A DNA stretch of 64,000 bases from Methyloferula stellata AR4 (GCF_000385335.1 NZ_ARWA01000001.1:3488001-3552000), one strand, 5' to 3'; positions 1 to 10,249 are shown, counted from the stretch's first letter. Notes: generated by a model from the sequence alone, not told the origin. Numbers and translations are program-made.

Positions 1-108
1 TCGCCGCTCTTCCTTATTCTCTTTCTCGGCGTCGGTACGGCGGCGGGGTTCTGGACCGTCTATCGCATCGCCGTCAAGCCGCCAGGCTCGCCCGGCAGCT
101 TGACGTAG
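1..108 (+). CDS. atpI: ATP synthase protein I, C-terminal fragment
   Basis: Only the last 35 codons lie in the window, and they end at TAG 106-108. The visible end is a hydrophobic helix (LFLILFLGVGTAAGFWTVY) followed by a short basic-polar tail, as in AtpI/AtpQ, the small membrane protein that helps assemble the c-ring. It sits 62 bp upstream of atpB in the usual alphaproteobacterial F0 order. The assignment rests on position and the terminal membrane helix; the rest of the gene is outside the window. Confidence 0.75.
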   Translation, partial: SPLFLILFLGVGTAAGFWTVYRIAVKPPGSPGSLT

Positions 109-170
109 AAGCGGTCCGGACCGGTTATTAAGTTGCATCGGCGCAAACGCGCAAACGAAGGAAACAGACG

Positions 171-926
171 GTGGCTGAACAGGCGTTGGACCCGATCCAT
201 CAGTTCCACATCGAGCGGATCGTCGATTTTCATCCTTTCGGCATCGACGCCTCCTTCACCAATGCCGCGCTGTTCATGGTGATCATCGTTCTCGCGGTCT
301 CGTTTTTGATGATTCTCGGAACGAGTTCGCGCTCGATCGTACCAAGCCGCCTGCAATCGGCGGCCGAAATGAGCTATGAGTTCGTCGCCAATACGGTGCA
401 TATGTCGGCCGGCCACGATGGGATGAAATTCTTTCCCTTCGTCTTCACGCTTTTCATGTTCGTGCTCTTCTCGAACCTGATCGGGTTGGTGCCTTATGCC
501 TTCACCGTCACCAGCCAGATCATCGTCACCTTCGCCTTCGCGCTGGGCGTGATCCTGCTTGTCATCCTCTATGGCGTCTTCCGCCATGGCGTGCATTTCC
601 TGAAGCTCTTCGTCCCCTCGGGCGTCTCGATCTTCCTTGTGCCGTTTCTGATCCTGATCGAACTCATCTCCTTCCTCTCGCGTCCGATTAGCCTCTCGGT
701 GCGTCTCTTCGCCAATATGCTCGCGGGCCATATCACGCTGAAGGTCATGGGTGGTTTCGTCGTCGCGCTTCTCGGCGCCGGCGCCTACGCGGTGATCGCG
801 CCGCTGCCGCTGATCATGGTCGTGATCCTCACCGCTTTCGAGCTTCTCGTCGCAGTTCTGCAAGCCTATGTGTTTGCGATCCTCACTTGCGTCTATCTGA
901 ATGACGCAATTCATCCGGGCCACTGA
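171..926 (+). CDS. atpB: F0F1 ATP synthase subunit a
   Basis: Subunit a (251 aa) forms the two proton half-channels against the c-ring in the inner membrane. The protein is almost wholly hydrophobic, with about five to six membrane helices. The conserved fourth-helix block '[14 protein letters not shown]' carries the essential arginine that faces the c-ring carboxylate, and the last helix has the usual '[22 protein letters not shown]' type ending (conserved Q and Y). The start is GTG at 171, preceded by a purine-rich AAGGAAA about 7 bp upstream. It is followed after 47 bp by atpE. Length and motifs match the alphaproteobacterial family. Confidence 0.97.
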   Translation: MAEQALDPIHQFHIERIVDFHPFGIDASFTNAALFMVIIVLAVSFLMILGTSSRSIVPSRLQSAAEMSYEFVANTVHMSAGHDGMKFFPFVFTLFMFVLFSNLIGLVPYAFTVTSQIIVTFAFALGVILLVILYGVFRHGVHFLKLFVPSGVSIFLVPFLILIELISFLSRPISLSVRLFANMLAGHITLKVMGGFVVALLGAGAYAVIAPLPLIMVVILTAFELLVAVLQAYVFAILTCVYLNDAIHPGH

Positions 927-973
927 ATAAATATCTTAACAACAGATCGGTGCCCTACCTTTTGGAGTTATAA

Positions 974-1204
974 ATGGATCCTGTTGCAGCAAAATATATT
1001 GGCGCGGGTCTCGCCGCCATCGGGATGGGCGCGGCGGCTATCGGCGTCGGCCTGATCTTCGGTAACTTCCTTTCAGGCGCGCTTCGCAACCCGACAGCCT
1101 CGGATGCGCAGTTCGGCCGGGCCTTCATCGGCGCGGCGCTCGCGGAAGGTCTCGGCATTTTCGCCTTCCTCGTGGCGATCCTCCTGCTCTTCGTCATGAA
1201 GTAA
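974..1204 (+). CDS. atpE: F0F1 ATP synthase subunit c
   Basis: The c subunit (76 aa) makes the proton-driven rotor ring. It is a two-helix hairpin: a glycine-rich first helix ([17 protein letters not shown]), the polar loop with R-N-P (residues 38-40, 'LRNPTA'), and a second helix '[20 protein letters not shown]' holding the proton-binding glutamate. GGAG lies a few bases before ATG 974. The gene is followed by a strong hairpin before atpF', which fits the higher amount of c required relative to the other F0 subunits. Confidence 0.97.
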   Translation: MDPVAAKYIGAGLAAIGMGAAAIGVGLIFGNFLSGALRNPTASDAQFGRAFIGAALAEGLGIFAFLVAILLLFVMK

Positions 1205-1210
1205 GAATTC

Positions 1211-1244
1211 CATGCGCTCGAGCGGCCAAGCCCTCGAGCGCATG
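1211..1244 (+). promoter_or_regulatory. Intercistronic hairpin between atpE and atpF'
   Basis: A perfect 12-bp inverted repeat (CATGCGCTCGAG at 1211-1222 and its complement at 1233-1244) with a 10-base loop starts 7 bp after the atpE stop. No T-run follows, so it is unlikely to be a simple terminator. Inference: it stabilises the atpE 3' end or partially attenuates transcription, adjusting c-subunit stoichiometry. Confidence 0.6.
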
Positions 1245-1312
1245 TTCGCTTTCGGGCGCAGCTTGCAAAACCTGCCCCGCGTTGTAGATCTTAAACTTTG
1301 TCAGGGATGACC

Positions 1313-1864
1313 ATGGCCACCACGCACGAAGGCCATATTGCGGAAACAAAAGTGCCGTCGGGCGGCGAGTCCGATACCGGCACGTTCCCGCCTTTCGACT
1401 CGGCCAATTTCGTGCCGGTCTTGATCTGGCTCGCGCTGAGTTTCGCGGTGCTTTATTTCTTGATGTCGAAGATCGCGCTGCCGCGCGTCCACGACATCCT
1501 GACGACGCGGCAAGGCAAGATCAACGAAGATCTGAAGAACGCCAATAAGATGCGTGCCGAGGCCAATGCCGCCGCGTCAGCGCACGATAAGATGCTGGCT
1601 GAGGCCCGGGCCAAGGCTCAGGGTCTGGCGCAGGAAACCCACGCGCGCCTCAATGCCGAGACGGACGCCAAGCGCCACGCGATCGAAGCCGATCTCAGCG
1701 CCAAGCTCGCCGCGGCGGAAGCGCAGATCGCAGAGACCAAGGCCAAAGCCATGAGCAATGTCGAAACCATCGCTCAAGAGGCCGCAACCGCGATCGTCCA
1801 GCATTTGACCGGCAAGCCAGCCGATGCCGCGGCCATTACCGCCGCTTTTGCCAAGAAAGCCTGA
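1313..1864 (+). CDS. atpF': F0F1 ATP synthase subunit b' (second b-type subunit)
   Basis: This is the peripheral-stalk subunit (183 aa) that pairs with b in photosynthetic and many alphaproteobacterial ATP synthases. A variable polar N-terminus (about 40 aa) precedes one membrane helix ('FVPVLIWLALSFAVLYFLM') and then a long Ala/Lys/Glu-rich coiled coil. Starts TTG 1298 and ATG 1307 are in frame, but ATG 1313 is preferred because AGGG at 1303-1306 lies 6 bases before it. It ends 4 bp before atpF. Compared with b, it has a longer N-terminal extension. Confidence 0.92.
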   Translation: MATTHEGHIAETKVPSGGESDTGTFPPFDSANFVPVLIWLALSFAVLYFLMSKIALPRVHDILTTRQGKINEDLKNANKMRAEANAAASAHDKMLAEARAKAQGLAQETHARLNAETDAKRHAIEADLSAKLAAAEAQIAETKAKAMSNVETIAQEAATAIVQHLTGKPADAAAITAAFAKKA

Positions 1865-1868
1865 GACC

Positions 1869-2354
1869 ATGGAGTTCAACGAGGAATTTTTCGTCGCTCT
1901 CGGCTTCATCATCTTCGTGCTCGGCGTCGGCTATCTCGGCGTGCACACGAAGATCGCCGCAGCGCTCGATCACCGCGCCGAGCGCATCAAGGCCGAACTT
2001 GCCGAAGCCGAGCGCTTCCGCGCCGAGGCAGCCGAGATCCTCGCCTCTTTCGAGAAGAAAAAGGCCGAGGCCGAGGCTGAAGCCGCAGCTCTTGTGGCTC
2101 AAGCCCACGTCGAAGCAGAAGGTATCGCCAAGGAAGCCCAGGCGAGAATGGTGGAATTCGTCGAGCGGCGCACCAAGCAGGCGGAAGAGAAAATCGCTAG
2201 CGCCGAGGCTTTGGCCCTCTCGCAAGTGCGCGGCGCCGCGGCCGATGCCGCCGTGGCTGCGGCTGAAACCGTCTTGACCAACGAAGCCCGCGGCGGCTTC
2301 GGCGGCGAGCTCGTCAGCAAGGGCATCACCGATCTGAAGCGCCTCGCAAGCTAA
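1869..2354 (+). CDS. atpF: F0F1 ATP synthase subunit b
   Basis: Peripheral-stalk subunit b (161 aa). An N-terminal membrane helix (FFVALGFIIFVLGVGYLGV) is followed by a highly charged coiled coil rich in A, E and K that reaches up to F1. ATG 1869 is 4 bp after the b' stop, so the two are translationally linked; upstream in-frame codons overlap atpF' and look non-coding. It is the last gene of the F0 operon; a repeat and an intrinsic terminator follow. Confidence 0.95.
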   Translation: MEFNEEFFVALGFIIFVLGVGYLGVHTKIAAALDHRAERIKAELAEAERFRAEAAEILASFEKKKAEAEAEAAALVAQAHVEAEGIAKEAQARMVEFVERRTKQAEEKIASAEALALSQVRGAAADAAVAAAETVLTNEARGGFGGELVSKGITDLKRLAS

Positions 2355-2360
2355 AGCTTC

Positions 2361-2403
2361 CTCCCGAAAAGTTGCAGACTTTTCGGACAAGGATGATGCG
2401 CAC
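2361..2403. repeat. REP-type palindrome, family A, copy 1
   Basis: CCGAAAAGT (2364-2372) and ACTTTTCGG (2378-2386) form a perfect stem with a 5-base loop, followed by a degraded GATGATGCG arm. The same unit, with the outer arms GCATGATC...GATCATGC, recurs at about 10171, 14731, 17910, 28104, 54997 and 55051. Similar palindromes are common between genes in Hyphomicrobiales. Confidence 0.8.
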
Positions 2404-2415
2404 TGAGAAAAACAT

Positions 2416-2446
2416 AAAGCCGGCCGGATTATCTCGGGCCGGCTTT
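2416..2446 (+). terminator. Intrinsic terminator of the F0 operon
   Basis: A 10-bp stem (AAAGCCGGCC 2416-2425 / GGCCGGCTTT 2437-2446) with an 11-base loop lies between the plus-strand atp operon and the convergent lipoprotein gene. The T-tract is short (TTT), but the flanking A and T bases make it usable from both sides. Confidence 0.7.
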
Positions 2447-2486
2447 CGCATGCCTAGAGCATCGAACCTGAGGTCCATCCGCCGCT

Positions 2487-3143
2487 CTAGCTGCGCTTCT
2501 TGCGTTCATGCGCGACGGCCGGTTTCTGTCCTTCTGCGTCGATCCCGACTTTGATCGTATAATCCTCGGCCGTATGGCTCTGGATGAACGGCGCGAGCAA
2601 AGGCTCCGTCACGAGCGTATAGGGCGCTTCCGTCTGGCCCGGAATGACATTGACGTTCGCCGTATAAAGCTTGGACACGACCGGCGCATTGTCGGTCTCA
2701 CGCACGATCGCAATCCTGATCGGCACCGTGAACGCGCCGGGCGCGCCGGCCGGCCCAAGGAGCACCTGCCCCGCCACGCCAATTTTCATGGCGATCTGGT
2801 CGCCTTGATGGATGCATTCGCGCGCGACGTCGGAAATCGAATATTGGTAGCGCAGGTTCTCGTTCGACTCCGCGCCATTATAGGCCCGGTGCGCCGCGGT
2901 CCCGTCGAGGACAAGGATCTCAGGGCATTCCAGCCTTTCGGCCTCTTTCGCCGGCGCAGGCTCTCCGGTCAATTTGTTGAAGGCCAGGAGATTGCCGAAG
3001 CGCGACGTGATGCTGCTATTGCCGTCGGGCTGGTCGAAAGACCCAAGACTGCCGGACTTGCCGCATCCGGTAAGCGCAGCGGCAGCCCATGCCGCGAAGA
3101 TGAATTTCGCCGTGCCCGTAATCCTGGGTCGCCGCATTCCCAT
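2487..3143 (-). CDS. Predicted lipoprotein of unknown function
   Basis: A 218-aa protein with a clear lipoprotein signal: a basic N-terminus, a hydrophobic stretch and the lipobox 'ALTGC' with the lipidated Cys at about residue 24. The mature part is Gly/Ser-rich at first and then looks like a soluble beta-rich domain; it ends in a basic tail. ATG 3143 is chosen because GGAG lies just upstream. The frame stays open to 3581, but that part overlaps the neighbouring ialB-like gene. I recognise no family. It is the downstream partner of the IalB-like gene on the same strand, so both probably act in the envelope. Confidence 0.75.
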   Translation of the reverse strand: MGMRRPRITGTAKFIFAAWAAAALTGCGKSGSLGSFDQPDGNSSITSRFGNLLAFNKLTGEPAPAKEAERLECPEILVLDGTAAHRAYNGAESNENLRYQYSISDVARECIHQGDQIAMKIGVAGQVLLGPAGAPGAFTVPIRIAIVRETDNAPVVSKLYTANVNVIPGQTEAPYTLVTEPLLAPFIQSHTAEDYTIKVGIDAEGQKPAVAHERKKRS

Positions 3144-3226
3144 ATGCTCCGCAACAAAAGATGGATTGGAAACCCGCATTTTATAACAATTTTCCCGCGC
3201 TTCGAAAGCACGGGCTTGGAGCACGA

Positions 3227-3751
3227 TTAAGGCAGAGCCTCGAACCCTTCCTTGAATCCGGCGAGCGCCAAAGGAATACCGACGCCTTCTTCCGGTGTCT
3301 GGAAAATGATGAAGGTGGCATTTTGGCCATTTTTCAGTTGATCGATGAGTTTTTCTTCCATCACGACTTCGGCAACGCAGCCGCTCGGCAGGCAGCGCAC
3401 GAATCCCGCCCGGCCAATGTCCGTATCGTCGACTTTGAGTCCAAGCCCGGACGGCAGCAAAATGCCGAGCGGCGCGATCACGCGCAACAGACGGTTCTTG
3501 CCGTCCGCCGTCTTCAGGACGATCACGACGAGGTTGATGTTCGGCTTGTCCTCGGCCGCAACGCTTTGCAGCAAGGCGCATTGCTCATGCGCTGCACCAG
3601 GCGGCGTTTCACAGCGCAATTGCCAGTCGCCAAATTTGTTTTTGACGACGCCCTGCGCGAAACATTGACCAAGTGGCATGACAAGCATCAAAGCCGCCGT
3701 CGCCAAGGCGGCCAGGCGCCGGATCGCTGGGACATATCGAATGATCTTCAT
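3227..3751 (-). CDS. IalB-family (invasion-associated locus B) periplasmic protein
   Basis: 174 aa with an Sec-type signal peptide (RRLAALATAALMLVMPLGQCFAQ), then the IalB pattern: 'FGDWQLRCE' near the mature N-terminus, a second cysteine at 'EQCALLQ', and the later 'RCLPSGCVAE' cysteine pair. In this family paired cysteines probably form disulfides. The family is very common in alphaproteobacteria; the name comes from Bartonella and does not imply virulence here. ATG 3751 is used because the signal peptide begins there; an in-frame longer form to 3787 exists. It precedes the lipoprotein gene by 83 bp. Confidence 0.85.
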   Translation of the reverse strand: MKIIRYVPAIRRLAALATAALMLVMPLGQCFAQGVVKNKFGDWQLRCETPPGAAHEQCALLQSVAAEDKPNINLVVIVLKTADGKNRLLRVIAPLGILLPSGLGLKVDDTDIGRAGFVRCLPSGCVAEVVMEEKLIDQLKNGQNATFIIFQTPEEGVGIPLALAGFKEGFEALP

Positions 3752-4283
3752 TCCCGTTCTGTCCCCTTCCAAATTCCCGAAATCCATGCCGAGAGCTGAT
3801 CTTCGAAAAACACCGAGTTTCGGATCGGATCACGCGTTAAAACAAAAACTTAAACCGCACCGGCGCTTCAAGCGAGGCGATGGTGCTGCGGAGGTGCGGC
3901 GAACGGCCGGCGCGGCCTGGAAGAATCGGCAGATTCGGACGATGTCTGGCTGCCTAACAAATACCCCCCACCTGTCAAGTTTATGCACAGCTCCGAAGCT
4001 TCGCTGCGATGCGAAGAAATGCCAGAAGATTTTTGCAGCGCATCAGTTCATCGGGAAACTCGTCTTCGGCTGAGCATTGCGTAGAAATGCGGCGCTGCAC
4101 CTGCAAGGCCTCGCGCCTTTATGCCGCAAGCAGCGACATCTTACCGCTTATTGCGCTCCATCAATGTTTGTGGTTGGAACGGAGTTAGACTGTTCGGTTT
4201 GCATCCTCTCACGATAAAAACTTTGCACCAAACGTGAAGTATGGGGATCGAAAAGCACCAAATAAGGGGGAGTGACGGTAGCT
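3752..4283. other. Non-coding gap between divergent transcription units
   Basis: About 530 bp between the minus-strand ialB-like gene and ctaC. It should hold promoters for both directions. I see no convincing ORF, RNA gene or strong palindrome in it. AAGGGGGAG at 4264-4272 is the ribosome binding site of ctaC. Confidence 0.5.
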
Positions 4284-5198
4284 ATGCGACCTGGGAGACT
4301 GAGCGTGCCCGAAGCGGCGCGAAATGCCGGCGTGTTCGGTGCTAAGATCGCCGGCTTATCGGCAGCGTTTTTCAACAGCCTGCTGGTGAGCACAGCCTTC
4401 GCCGAGGCTCCGGAAGGCCATCCCGTCCCTGACGAGATCGGCTTCCAGGATGCGGTGACCCCGATCGCCCATGAAATCCATCAATTTCATGATTGGCTCG
4501 TCCTTCCGATCATCGTCGCCATCAGCCTCTTCGTCCTGCTGCTGCTCGTCATCGTCGTCTTCAAGTTCAACGAGAAGGCGAATCCGGTGCCGTCGCAGAC
4601 GACGCATAATTCGCTGCTCGAAGTCGCCTGGACGGTTCTGCCGGTTCTCGTTTTGGTGGTCATCGCCATTCCCTCGTTCCGGCTTCTGACGCATCAGCTC
4701 GTCATTCCGGCCTCGGATATGACGATCAAGGTCACCGGCAAGCAATGGTATTGGAGCTATAGCTACCCGGCCGATCAGGGCGGCGGTTTCGAGTTCGACT
4801 CCGAAATCGTCCAGGACGCCGACCTGAAACCGGGCGACATCCGTCAGCTCTCGGTCGACAACGAGGCCGTCGTGCCGGTCGGCAAGGTCGTGCGCGTGCA
4901 GGTCGTTGCCGACGACGTCATCCATTCCTTCGTCATTCAAGCCTTCGGCATTCGTATCGACGCCGTTCCCGGCCGTCTTAACGAGACCTGGTTCAAGGCC
5001 GAGCGCGAAGGCGTCTATTACGGCCAATGCTCCAAGCTCTGCGGCCGCGATCACGCCTATATGCCGATCGCCTTCCGGGTCGTGAGCCCCGAGGCCTATG
5101 CGACATGGTTGCAGGAAGCGAAGAAGAAATACGCTTCCACGACCACGGCTCCGCTGCACTTCGCCGGCAATGATGTGCCCCAACCGGCGCATCAATAA
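4284..5198 (+). CDS. ctaC: Cytochrome c oxidase subunit II
   Basis: Subunit II (304 aa) of the aa3 oxidase takes electrons from cytochrome c through its CuA centre. A signal peptide (about 1-40, ending STAFA) is followed by two membrane helices (about 70-92 and 112-133) and a periplasmic cupredoxin domain. The CuA ligands are visible in 'GQCSKLCGRDHAYM' (Cys249, Cys253, His257, Met260), with the aromatic electron-entry motif 'KQWYWSYSYP'. No haem c motif follows, so it is the plain aa3 type. ATG 4284 follows AAGGGGGAG; the GTG at 4272 overlaps that site and was rejected. First gene of the oxidase operon. Confidence 0.97.
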   Translation: MRPGRLSVPEAARNAGVFGAKIAGLSAAFFNSLLVSTAFAEAPEGHPVPDEIGFQDAVTPIAHEIHQFHDWLVLPIIVAISLFVLLLLVIVVFKFNEKANPVPSQTTHNSLLEVAWTVLPVLVLVVIAIPSFRLLTHQLVIPASDMTIKVTGKQWYWSYSYPADQGGGFEFDSEIVQDADLKPGDIRQLSVDNEAVVPVGKVVRVQVVADDVIHSFVIQAFGIRIDAVPGRLNETWFKAEREGVYYGQCSKLCGRDHAYMPIAFRVVSPEAYATWLQEAKKKYASTTTAPLHFAGNDVPQPAHQ

Positions 5199-6905
<1,707 letters not shown>

Positions 6906-6917
6906 TCGACAAAAATC

Positions 6918-6947
6918 GCGAAGCGGCGGCAAACTCCGCCGCTTCGC
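6918..6947 (+). promoter_or_regulatory. Intercistronic hairpin after ctaD
   Basis: A perfect 12-bp stem (GCGAAGCGGCGG 6918-6929 with its complement 6936-6947) and a 6-base loop lie 13 bp past the ctaD stop. No T-run follows. Inference: it protects the ctaCD mRNA 3' end or partly terminates transcription, so that structural subunits are made in excess of the assembly factors. Confidence 0.55.
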
Positions 6948-6975
6948 AGCATTCTCAAACCAGTCATAGGCGCAT

Positions 6976-7929
6976 ATGAGCTTCGTCGGCGAAAGCGGCA
7001 GCATCACAAAGGCGGTAGCCGGTTCGGAAGCGAATCCCGGCGACTACATCGCGCTTTTGAAGCCGCGGGTGATGTCGCTCGTGATCTTCACCGCGATCGC
7101 CGGACTTTTGCTGGCGCCTCACGGCGTCAATCCGGTGATCGGCTTTGCGAGCCTGCTCGCGATCGCCGTCGGCGCCGGCGCCTCGGGCGCGCTGAACATG
7201 TGGTACGATGCCGACATCGACGCCGTCATGTCGCGCACCCGCAAGCGCCCGATTCCCTCCGGCCGGGTGACGGGCGACGAAGCGCTCGCCTTCGGCCTGA
7301 CCCTGTCCTTTCTCGCCGTCTTCACGCTTGGCATCGTCGCCAATTGGCTGGCCGCCGCGCTGCTCGCCTTCACGATCTTTTTCTATGTCGTGATCTATAC
7401 GATGTGGCTGAAGCGCTCGACGCCGCAAAACATCGTCATTGGCGGTGCAGCAGGCGCCTTTCCGCCGATCGTCGCCTATGCCGCTGCGACGGGCGACATC
7501 AGCCTCGCGAGCATCGTGCTCTTTTCCATCATCTTCATCTGGACGCCGCCGCATTTCTGGGCCCTGGCGCTGGTGAAATCCGCAGACTATGCCAAGGCCG
7601 GCATTCCGATGATGCCGAATGTCAAAGGCGCCGCGCACACGCGGCTCGAAATCCTGCTCTACAGCCTGGTTCTCGCACCCGTCGGCGTGCTGCCCTGGAT
7701 CCTGGGCTTTGCATCCGTCGTTTACGGCATTCTCGCGATTGCGCTTGGCGCCGCGCTCCTCTTCCTTGCCGCACGGGTCTACGCCGTCCGGACTGGCGAA
7801 GCCGCCGATCGCTGCGCCAAAAGCCTCTTCGGCTTTTCGATCCTCTATCTCTTTCTCCTCTTCGCTGAGATCGTTATCGAGCGCTCCTTGAGCCTCGGTT
7901 TCGAGCTTGCGGCGCGGCTTGGGGCCTAA
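6976..7929 (+). CDS. ctaB: Protohaem IX farnesyltransferase (haem O synthase)
   Basis: A UbiA-superfamily membrane prenyltransferase (317 aa) that converts haem B to haem O for the aa3 oxidase. The first Asp-rich motif is seen as '[23 protein letters not shown]'-type sequence (N-x3-D-x3-D followed by R-T-x-x-R-P). The second loop holds '[11 protein letters not shown]...[11 protein letters not shown]', the family signature. About eight to nine membrane helices. ATG 6976 follows the intercistronic hairpin by 28 bp and is 4 bp from the downstream CoxF-like gene, in the usual oxidase-assembly order. Confidence 0.96.
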   Translation: MSFVGESGSITKAVAGSEANPGDYIALLKPRVMSLVIFTAIAGLLLAPHGVNPVIGFASLLAIAVGAGASGALNMWYDADIDAVMSRTRKRPIPSGRVTGDEALAFGLTLSFLAVFTLGIVANWLAAALLAFTIFFYVVIYTMWLKRSTPQNIVIGGAAGAFPPIVAYAAATGDISLASIVLFSIIFIWTPPHFWALALVKSADYAKAGIPMMPNVKGAAHTRLEILLYSLVLAPVGVLPWILGFASVVYGILAIALGAALLFLAARVYAVRTGEAADRCAKSLFGFSILYLFLLFAEIVIERSLSLGFELAARLGA

Positions 7930-7933
7930 GGCC

Positions 7934-8098
7934 ATGGCAGGGACAGAAGAACCCGGCGTCGAACTCACGCCGCAGCAGCTGAAAAGCCGCCGCCAGCGCA
8001 ACATCGCAATCGGTCTCTCCGTCGCCTGTTTCGCCTTGCTGATCTTTCTCGTGACGATCGCCAAGCTCGGCCCTGGCGTCTTGAACCGGCCGCTCTGA
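7934..8098 (+). CDS. CoxF-like small membrane protein
   Basis: A 54-aa protein: a short polar N-terminus with 'LTPQQLKSRRQRN', one membrane helix (IAIGLSVACFALLIFLVTIAKLG), and a short tail. A small single-helix protein of this pattern sits between ctaB and ctaG in nearly all Hyphomicrobiales oxidase operons and is often called CoxF. Its exact role in oxidase assembly is not established. ATG 7934 begins 4 bp after ctaB, and its stop is one base from ctaG, so all three are translated together. Confidence 0.8.
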   Translation: MAGTEEPGVELTPQQLKSRRQRNIAIGLSVACFALLIFLVTIAKLGPGVLNRPL

Positions 8099-8099
8099 C

Positions 8100-8708
8100 A
8101 TGACGAACACCCCTCCTCCCGCAGAGACGAAACAGAAGCGCCAGCGCCTCGTGGCCGTTGGCGTCGCAGCGGCCGTCGGCGGCATGCTCGGGATGTCTTA
8201 CGCCGCGGTCCCTCTCTACCGGATGTTTTGCGCCGCGACCGGCTTTGGCGGGACGACGCAAGTGGCCGAACATGCGCCGTCGATCCACGGCACGCGGCAC
8301 CTGACCGTCAGCTTCGACGCCAATGTGGCGCCCGGATTGGACTGGAGTTTCGAGCCGGAAACCCCGCGCATCTCGGTGCTCACCGGCGAGACGCAAACGG
8401 TCTTCTTCAAGGTCACCAACCGGACCGATCAAGAAGTCACAGCACGTGCCGGCTACAATGTGAGTCCCGGCATATCGGGCGCCTATTTCGACAAGATCAA
8501 TTGTTTCTGCTTCTCGAATCAGACGCTCGCACCGCACGAAACAGCCGAAATGCCCGTGGTCTTCTTTCTCGATGCGGCGCTGGAAAAAGACAAGGACATG
8601 GCGGTCGTCGCCGAGATCACGCTGTCTTACACGTTCTTTCCGGTGAAAGCCGAGGCGCCTGCCGTCGCGGCGAAGACCGATTCGGCGAAGGACAAATCGC
8701 GGCTCTGA
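8100..8708 (+). CDS. ctaG: Cytochrome c oxidase assembly protein CtaG/Cox11
   Basis: Cox11-family copper chaperone (202 aa) that delivers copper to the CuB site of subunit I. An N-terminal membrane anchor (VAVGVAAAVGGMLGMSYAAVPLYRMFCA) is followed by a periplasmic immunoglobulin-like domain. The copper-binding 'INCFCFSNQ' motif and the conserved Cys in 'RMFCAATGFGGTTQ' are present. The C-terminal tail, Ala/Lys-rich, is longer than the minimal family domain. It starts one base after the CoxF-like gene. Confidence 0.95.
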   Translation: MTNTPPPAETKQKRQRLVAVGVAAAVGGMLGMSYAAVPLYRMFCAATGFGGTTQVAEHAPSIHGTRHLTVSFDANVAPGLDWSFEPETPRISVLTGETQTVFFKVTNRTDQEVTARAGYNVSPGISGAYFDKINCFCFSNQTLAPHETAEMPVVFFLDAALEKDKDMAVVAEITLSYTFFPVKAEAPAVAAKTDSAKDKSRL

Positions 8709-8841
8709 GCGGGCTTGACTGAGAGATAAGGACAAGGCAAAGGCCGACGATCATTTTTTGAAGACCGGCTTTTGAATATCGGACTTGATAGAGTTTAAAC
8801 GGCTGGGCATCGGCCCAATCAATGGGGGAGAGGATTAGGCT

Positions 8842-9705
8842 ATGTCGGACGCCCACACGAAACCGAACCATGATTATCATCTGGTGGACCCGAGCCCGTG
8901 GCCGCTCATCGGATCGTTTTTCGCCTTCCTCATGGCTTTCGGCGGCATCTTCTGGATGAAGCACCTCGAATTCCATGGCACGAAGCCCGGCAGCTATATT
9001 TTTGGCGTCGGCCTGATCGGCATTCTTTACGTGATGTTCTCCTGGTGGAGTGACGTCATCAAGGAAGCGGAATATGGCGGCTACCACACCCGGGTGGTGC
9101 AGATCAGCCATCGCTACGGCATGATCCTTTTCATCGCCTCGGAAGTGATGTTCTTCGTCGCCTGGTTCTGGGCCTTTTTCGACGTCAGCCTGTTTCCCGG
9201 CGCTGCGAACCAATATACGCGGGCGGAATTCATCGGCAGTCAGTGGCCGCCGAAGGGCATCGAAGTCATCGATCCCTGGCACTTCCCGCTGCTCAACACG
9301 CTCATTCTTCTGACCTCCGGCACGACCGTGACCTGGGCCCATCACGCCCTCTTGCACGGTGATCGCTCGGGCTTGAAGAAGGGCTTGGTCCTGACGATCC
9401 TTCTGGGCGTGCTCTTCACCTGCATTCAGGCCTATGAATATGCGCATGCCCCCTTCGCCTTCAAAGGCTCGATCTTCGGCGCGACCTTCTTCATGGCGAC
9501 GGGCTTCCATGGTTTCCATGTCATCATCGGAACCATCTTCCTCACCGTCTGCCTGATCCGCGCCTTTGCCGGACAGTTCACGCCAAAACAGCATCTCGGC
9601 TTCGAATTCGCCGCCTGGTACTGGCATTTCGTCGACGTGGTGTGGCTGTTTCTGTTCTCCTGCATTTACGTTTGGGGGTCATGGGGCGCCCCGATGGAAC
9701 ATTGA
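8842..9705 (+). CDS. ctaE: Cytochrome c oxidase subunit III
   Basis: Seven-helix core subunit III (287 aa) that binds lipid and supports oxygen delivery to subunit I. It has the family block 'SEVMFFVAWFWAFF', the helix 'LNTLILLTSGTTVTWAHHAL', and the C-terminal 'GFEFAAWYWHFVDVVWLFLF'. A 133-bp gap separates it from ctaG, containing GGGGGAGAGGA before ATG 8842. The order ctaC-D-B-F-G-E is standard for this bacterial group. Confidence 0.97.
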   Translation: MSDAHTKPNHDYHLVDPSPWPLIGSFFAFLMAFGGIFWMKHLEFHGTKPGSYIFGVGLIGILYVMFSWWSDVIKEAEYGGYHTRVVQISHRYGMILFIASEVMFFVAWFWAFFDVSLFPGAANQYTRAEFIGSQWPPKGIEVIDPWHFPLLNTLILLTSGTTVTWAHHALLHGDRSGLKKGLVLTILLGVLFTCIQAYEYAHAPFAFKGSIFGATFFMATGFHGFHVIIGTIFLTVCLIRAFAGQFTPKQHLGFEFAAWYWHFVDVVWLFLFSCIYVWGSWGAPMEH

Positions 9706-9792
9706 TGCTTGAAGAGTTTCCGCGTCCTGCATCAGAGGGGGTGGCCGAAGTGCCGCCCCTTTTGATTCCAACCCTCGAGATGAAGCGAAGCT

Positions 9793-10170
9793 ATGGGCTC
9801 CAATACCGATTATCCGCCGCAATCGCCTTATTGGACGGGCCTCCTCGGCCGCTGTCCGCGCTGCGGGCAAGGTAAAGCCTTCTCCGGCTTCCTCGACCTC
9901 GCCAAAACCTGCGACAAATGCGGGCTCGATTTTTCCTTCGCCGATGCCGGAGACGGACCAGCGGTCTTCGTCAGTCTGATCGGCGGTTTTCTTGTGCTCG
10001 GCGCAGCTCTTTGGACGGAGCTCACCTATGAGCCGCCCTTCTGGGTTCATCTCGTGATTTTTCTGCCGCTGACCGTCGTGGTCTGCCTTGGCCTGCTGCG
10101 TCCCTTGAAGGGGCTGCTTGTTTCGCTGCAATTCCGCAACAAGGCGGAGCAAGGACGCCTCAAGTCCTAG
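9793..10170 (+). CDS. DUF983 zinc-ribbon membrane protein
   Basis: A 125-aa protein with an N-terminal zinc ribbon made from 'GRCPRCGQG' and 'TCDKCGLDF' (two CxxC pairs), followed by two membrane helices (VSLIGGFLVLGAALWTEL; VIFLPLTVVVCLGLLRPL). It matches the DUF983 family, which is regularly encoded beside ctaE and SURF1 in alphaproteobacteria, suggesting an accessory role in oxidase biogenesis. No biochemical role is known to me. A family A palindrome begins directly after its stop codon. Confidence 0.88.
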   Translation: MGSNTDYPPQSPYWTGLLGRCPRCGQGKAFSGFLDLAKTCDKCGLDFSFADAGDGPAVFVSLIGGFLVLGAALWTELTYEPPFWVHLVIFLPLTVVVCLGLLRPLKGLLVSLQFRNKAEQGRLKS

Positions 10171-10214
10171 AGCATGATCCCAAAAGTGCAGACTTTTTGG
10201 ATAAGATCATGCGT
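10170..10214. repeat. REP-type palindrome, family A, copy 2
   Basis: AGCATGATCC...GATCATGCG outer arms surround the inner CCAAAAGT/ACTTTTTGG stem, imperfectly matched here. It fills most of the gap between the DUF983 gene and the SURF1 gene. Confidence 0.8.
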
Positions 10215-10249
10215 CAAAACAGAGCATCGGACCTATCGGAAGCCGTATC

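Noticed and set aside
60-923. Long minus-strand open frame opposite atpB
   Set aside because: It is the antisense shadow of a clear atpB: very rich in Asp, Glu, His and Arg, with no domain and no ribosome site.
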